The position numbers were made by a program, and so were the translations under genes. Under the pieces are notes generated by a model. The model worked only from the letters and a program-made list of their open reading frames with translations. It was not told the DNA's origin and did no database searches. Positions 61,549-64,000 of a stretch of DNA of 64,000 bases are shown here, piece after piece (positions within the stretch are counted from its first letter, which is position 1; every line of letters starts with the position of its first letter). Origin of the DNA: Lapidilactobacillus luobeiensis (GTDB taxonomy: Bacteria; Bacillota; Bacilli; Lactobacillales; Lactobacillaceae). The stretch covers positions 1 to 64,000 of the forward strand of contig NZ_BROC01000011.1 of the NCBI RefSeq assembly GCF_024345205.1, given 5' to 3'.

Positions 61549-64000
61549 TTAGTCATGGCGCCGATCTCGTGACTGTTCTAACCCGACACCAACGATCACA
61601 ATAGCTAAAGATAGTCCGATCCAAGACAAGACTGTTCGTTGTTTTTCACTAGCCCGTGGTAATTGGTGCTGCCCTGTCCTTTTCCCTGATGATTTAGCCG
61701 ATTGTACCGGTCTGTTTGTTTGTGGCTTGTTCACCTTGTTTGGTGTCGCTGGCTTTTCCGGCTGATCAGGTTCGTCAGGGCTAACGACGACAGAATCGAC
61801 TTGACGATACACGTAAGTCACTTGTTGAGCGCCAGCAGTAAAAGTACCATTTGGTACACCAATTTTTCTGACTACTTTATGACCAGAAACCATCTTCTCT
61901 GTAGTCTGATAAGGCGTCCCCACTATTCCTGTGAGGATCTCCGCAGTAGCCAACTCTTTGCCATTTTCGTCCTGATAATTGACGATCACCTGACCTTCAT
62001 CTGGTTCCGGCGGCGTTTCTTTCTCGTAAATGAAAGTCACTTCTTGATCCGCTACTGTGAATTGACCGCCGTCAGCGCCGATGACTTCCTTGAACGTATA
62101 GTCAGCTACCTGTTTTTTCTCGGCGTGATATTTCGACCCCACGTTACCTGTCAATTCTTCCGAATCCGCGATCTTGTTACCCTCTACATCTTGGTAATGG
62201 ACGGTCACTTTTCCTTGTGCAACCACTTTTTCATAAACGAAGGTCACTTCTTGCTCTGCTTCTTTGAATTGACCGCTGTCAGCACCGATGACTTCCTTGA
62301 ACGTATAGTCAGCTACCTGTTTCTTCTCGGCTTGATATTCCGTACCCACGTTACCTTTCAGTTCCGCCGAGTCCGCGATCTTGTTACCCTCCACATCTTG
62401 GTAATGGACGGTTACTTTCCCTTGCGCAACCACTTTCTCATAAATGAAAGTCACTTCTTGATTCGTTGCTGTGAATTGACCGCTGTCAGCACCATGGGTT
62501 TCCTTGAACGTATAGTCAGCTACCTGTTTCTTCTCGGCTTGATATTTCGTACCCACGTCGCCTTCCAAGACTTCTGGGTCCGCGATCTGGTTGCCATCTA
62601 CATCTTGATAGTGGACGGTCACTTTCCCTTGCGCGACCACTTTTTCGTAAATGAGGGTCACTTCTTGATCCGCTACTGTGAATTGACCGCTGTCAGCACC
62701 GATGACTTCCTTGAACGTATAATCGGCCACTTGTTTCTTCTCGGCGTGATATTCCGTACCCACTTCGCCTTTCAAAACTTCCGGGTCTGCGATCTTGTTA
62801 CCATCTACATCTTGATAATGGACGGTCACTTTCCCTTGTGCGACCACTTTCTCGTAAATGAAAGTCACTTCTTGATTCGCCACCGTGAATTGACCGCTGT
62901 CAGCACCATGGGTTTCCTTGAACGTATAATCAGCCACCTGTTTCTTCTCGGCCTGATATTTCGTACCCACGTCGCCTTCCAGGACTTCCGAGTCCGCGAT
63001 CTTGTTACCCTCTACATCTTGGTAATGGACGGTCACTTTTCCGGCAACTGGTTCCGGCAACTTTTCATTATAAATGTTTAGGATAGATTCCCCGCTTTGT
63101 CCAGCAGCGACCGTAAAAGCATTAGTCTGAGTTTCGTTGGTTCCCTGAGGTAAACCATAGCCAGCTGGGAGCTTGGTCTGTTTCAAATAATAGTTTCCTG
63201 GAGCTAGCGCACTCAAAACAAATTCGCCCTGAGTGTTGCTGGTATAGACTTGATCATTCACTAAAGTATCTTGTTGGTCCTCACGGCGATACAATTGGAA
63301 AGTCGCCCCAGGTAAAGGTTCTTCCGTTTTCGTCGCTAAGGTCCGAACTCGGACGAAATACTGGTCATCGCGATTCAATGTTACGACCGCCGCTGATGAG
63401 CGCGTAAATGTCGTCTGACCAGCGTCAGTGGTGGTAGCAAACACGTTATGAACGGAACTAAGATCTGGCGCGTCACTTGCCCCAACTGTGACTGCGGGAT
63501 AATCAAAATAAAACTCATCACTATTTTTAAGATCAACGCCATTATGAGCCTGGATCTTGATCATACGCACTTTTGAATAGTCGCTAGGTTGGGCTACCCA
63601 ATGAGCCTGACGATAGTCGGTCGCCACATCCGTAGGCGCATCTGTGGAATAGAAAATATCAAAATCACTTTGACTGTAGCGACTGGTTTGATTATTCGTA
63701 CTAAAACTGACCGGGCCGGTCATTTTGACTGAAAATGCAGAATCATCTTGCCCTTTCACTGGTAAAACATTGATGAACCCAACATGCGCGATCGGCCGCT
63801 CGGAATTATTGAACAAGCGTAAACGGTAAGTCAAGGCCTGCTCGTTGGCCGTCTGACTAAGATTAGCGACAAAATTTGTATTAGCCGCCGCTTTAACAAA
63901 CGCGTTCAAATACAAACGCTTTTCAGGGGCGAAAGTGAAATCTGAATCATCCCCGGCTAGTCGATCAGGCGCTTCGGTTAAATCAAGCAGTGCCTGCGGG
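61549..64000 (-). CDS. MucBP-repeat surface protein, N terminus outside the window
   Basis: The frame is open to the window edge, so the start is missing; 816 aa are visible. The visible part has the end of an adhesive region, a SpaA-like domain (LATKTEEPLPGATFQLYRRE), five nearly identical MucBP repeats of 69 residues, a sixth diverged repeat (VIVNYQDENGKELATAEIL) and a C-terminal anchor. The sorting motif is LPRAS, not LPxTG or LPQAG; the helix and basic tail behind it are normal. It is homologous to the 1380-aa protein downstream. The TTG at 63915 that would shorten the frame is not a start. Confidence 0.85.
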   Translation of the reverse strand, partial: PQALLDLTEAPDRLAGDDSDFTFAPEKRLYLNAFVKAAANTNFVANLSQTANEQALTYRLRLFNNSERPIAHVGFINVLPVKGQDDSAFSVKMTGPVSFSTNNQTSRYSQSDFDIFYSTDAPTDVATDYRQAHWVAQPSDYSKVRMIKIQAHNGVDLKNSDEFYFDYPAVTVGASDAPDLSSVHNVFATTTDAGQTTFTRSSAAVVTLNRDDQYFVRVRTLATKTEEPLPGATFQLYRREDQQDTLVNDQVYTSNTQGEFVLSALAPGNYYLKQTKLPAGYGLPQGTNETQTNAFTVAAGQSGESILNIYNEKLPEPVAGKVTVHYQDVEGNKIADSEVLEGDVGTKYQAEKKQVADYTFKETHGADSGQFTVANQEVTFIYEKVVAQGKVTVHYQDVDGNKIADPEVLKGEVGTEYHAEKKQVADYTFKEVIGADSGQFTVADQEVTLIYEKVVAQGKVTVHYQDVDGNQIADPEVLEGDVGTKYQAEKKQVADYTFKETHGADSGQFTATNQEVTFIYEKVVAQGKVTVHYQDVEGNKIADSAELKGNVGTEYQAEKKQVADYTFKEVIGADSGQFKEAEQEVTFVYEKVVAQGKVTVHYQDVEGNKIADSEELTGNVGSKYHAEKKQVADYTFKEVIGADGGQFTVADQEVTFIYEKETPPEPDEGQVIVNYQDENGKELATAEILTGIVGTPYQTTEKMVSGHKVVRKIGVPNGTFTAGAQQVTYVYRQVDSVVVSPDEPDQPEKPATPNKVNKPQTNRPVQSAKSSGKRTGQHQLPRASEKQRTVLSWIGLSLAIVIVGVGLEQSRDRRHD
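62010..63045 (-). repeat. MucBP-coding DNA repeats, five copies of 207 bp
   Basis: The marker GGACGG(T)(C/T)ACT recurs at 62201, 62408, 62615, 62822 and 63029, a strict 207-bp period. Copies fall into two types by the segment EVIGADSGQF or ETHGADSGQF, which alternate over four copies, so units were shuffled by recombination. The repeat also produces a long meaningless frame on the plus strand. Confidence 0.85.

Noticed and set aside
62010-63045. CRISPR-like regular repeats
   Set aside because: The period is 207 bp without spacers and the units encode MucBP domains in frame. No CRISPR array or cas gene was seen in the window.
61702-63081. Long open frame (459 codons) on the plus strand
   Set aside because: It lies opposite the MucBP repeats, repeats with the same 207-bp period, has no ribosome site and encodes an improbable Phe/Leu/His-rich product. 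It is a shadow of the real gene.

Overview
The window looks like the chromosome of a lactic acid bacterium of the family Lactobacillaceae. The reasons are the paired WxL / DUF916-DUF3324 surface-protein cassettes, MucBP-repeat proteins with LPQAG sorting signals, strong AGGAGG ribosome sites with frequent TTG and GTG starts, and a Lactococcus-type OpuA/BusR osmoregulation locus. A Loigolactobacillus-like species is a guess, not a finding. No rRNA, tRNA or CRISPR array was seen.

Layout. 1-31.7 kb is ordinary chromosome: a YtrA-type GntR/ABC operon with its operator; a coiled-coil protein; an arylsulfotransferase-like lipoprotein; a TetR gene with an IS200/IS605 element (tnpA/tnpB) inserted against its start; a heterodimeric ABC exporter; a glutathione-reductase-like enzyme; opuA (ATPase and fused permease/binding protein) with a BusR-type repressor gene and a matching operator; prs, lepB and efp; then two tandem three-gene WxL cassettes. 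Several intergenic regions carry large, highly structured repeats that seem to form a family.

32.0-44.2 kb is an integrative mobilizable element of about 12.2 kb. It has a tyrosine integrase, an Xis-like protein, a MOBT relaxase (Rep_trans), an ICEBs1/Tn916-type oriT, an XRE regulator and a sigma-like factor. It lies between 12-bp direct repeats and splits an MFS-like membrane gene; removing it restores a 446-codon reading frame exactly. Its visibly GC-richer cargo is a fluoride-resistance set: two CrcB/Fluc channels, a second enolase, a P-type ATPase, a DUF190 protein, a metallophosphoesterase and a degenerate family II pyrophosphatase-like protein. Three fluoride riboswitches with terminators control most of these.

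44.2-64 kb is chromosome again. A fourth fluoride riboswitch precedes a pair of MutS-like ATPases, whose downstream neighbour is the split MFS gene. Next come a phosphoglycerate-mutase-like pseudogene, two tandem WYL regulators, two small Mor-like proteins, a 772-aa membrane protein of unknown function, and three sortase-anchored surface proteins with SpaA/Cna-B and MucBP domains. The last of these runs off the window.

How the genes work together: the fluoride genes cover export (CrcB), replacement of a fluoride-sensitive target (enolase), possible proton handling (P-type ATPase) and phosphate-metabolism enzymes. Both the mobile element and the neighbouring chromosome use the same fluoride-sensing RNA class. 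The OpuA locus joins c-di-AMP signalling (BusR) to glycine betaine uptake.
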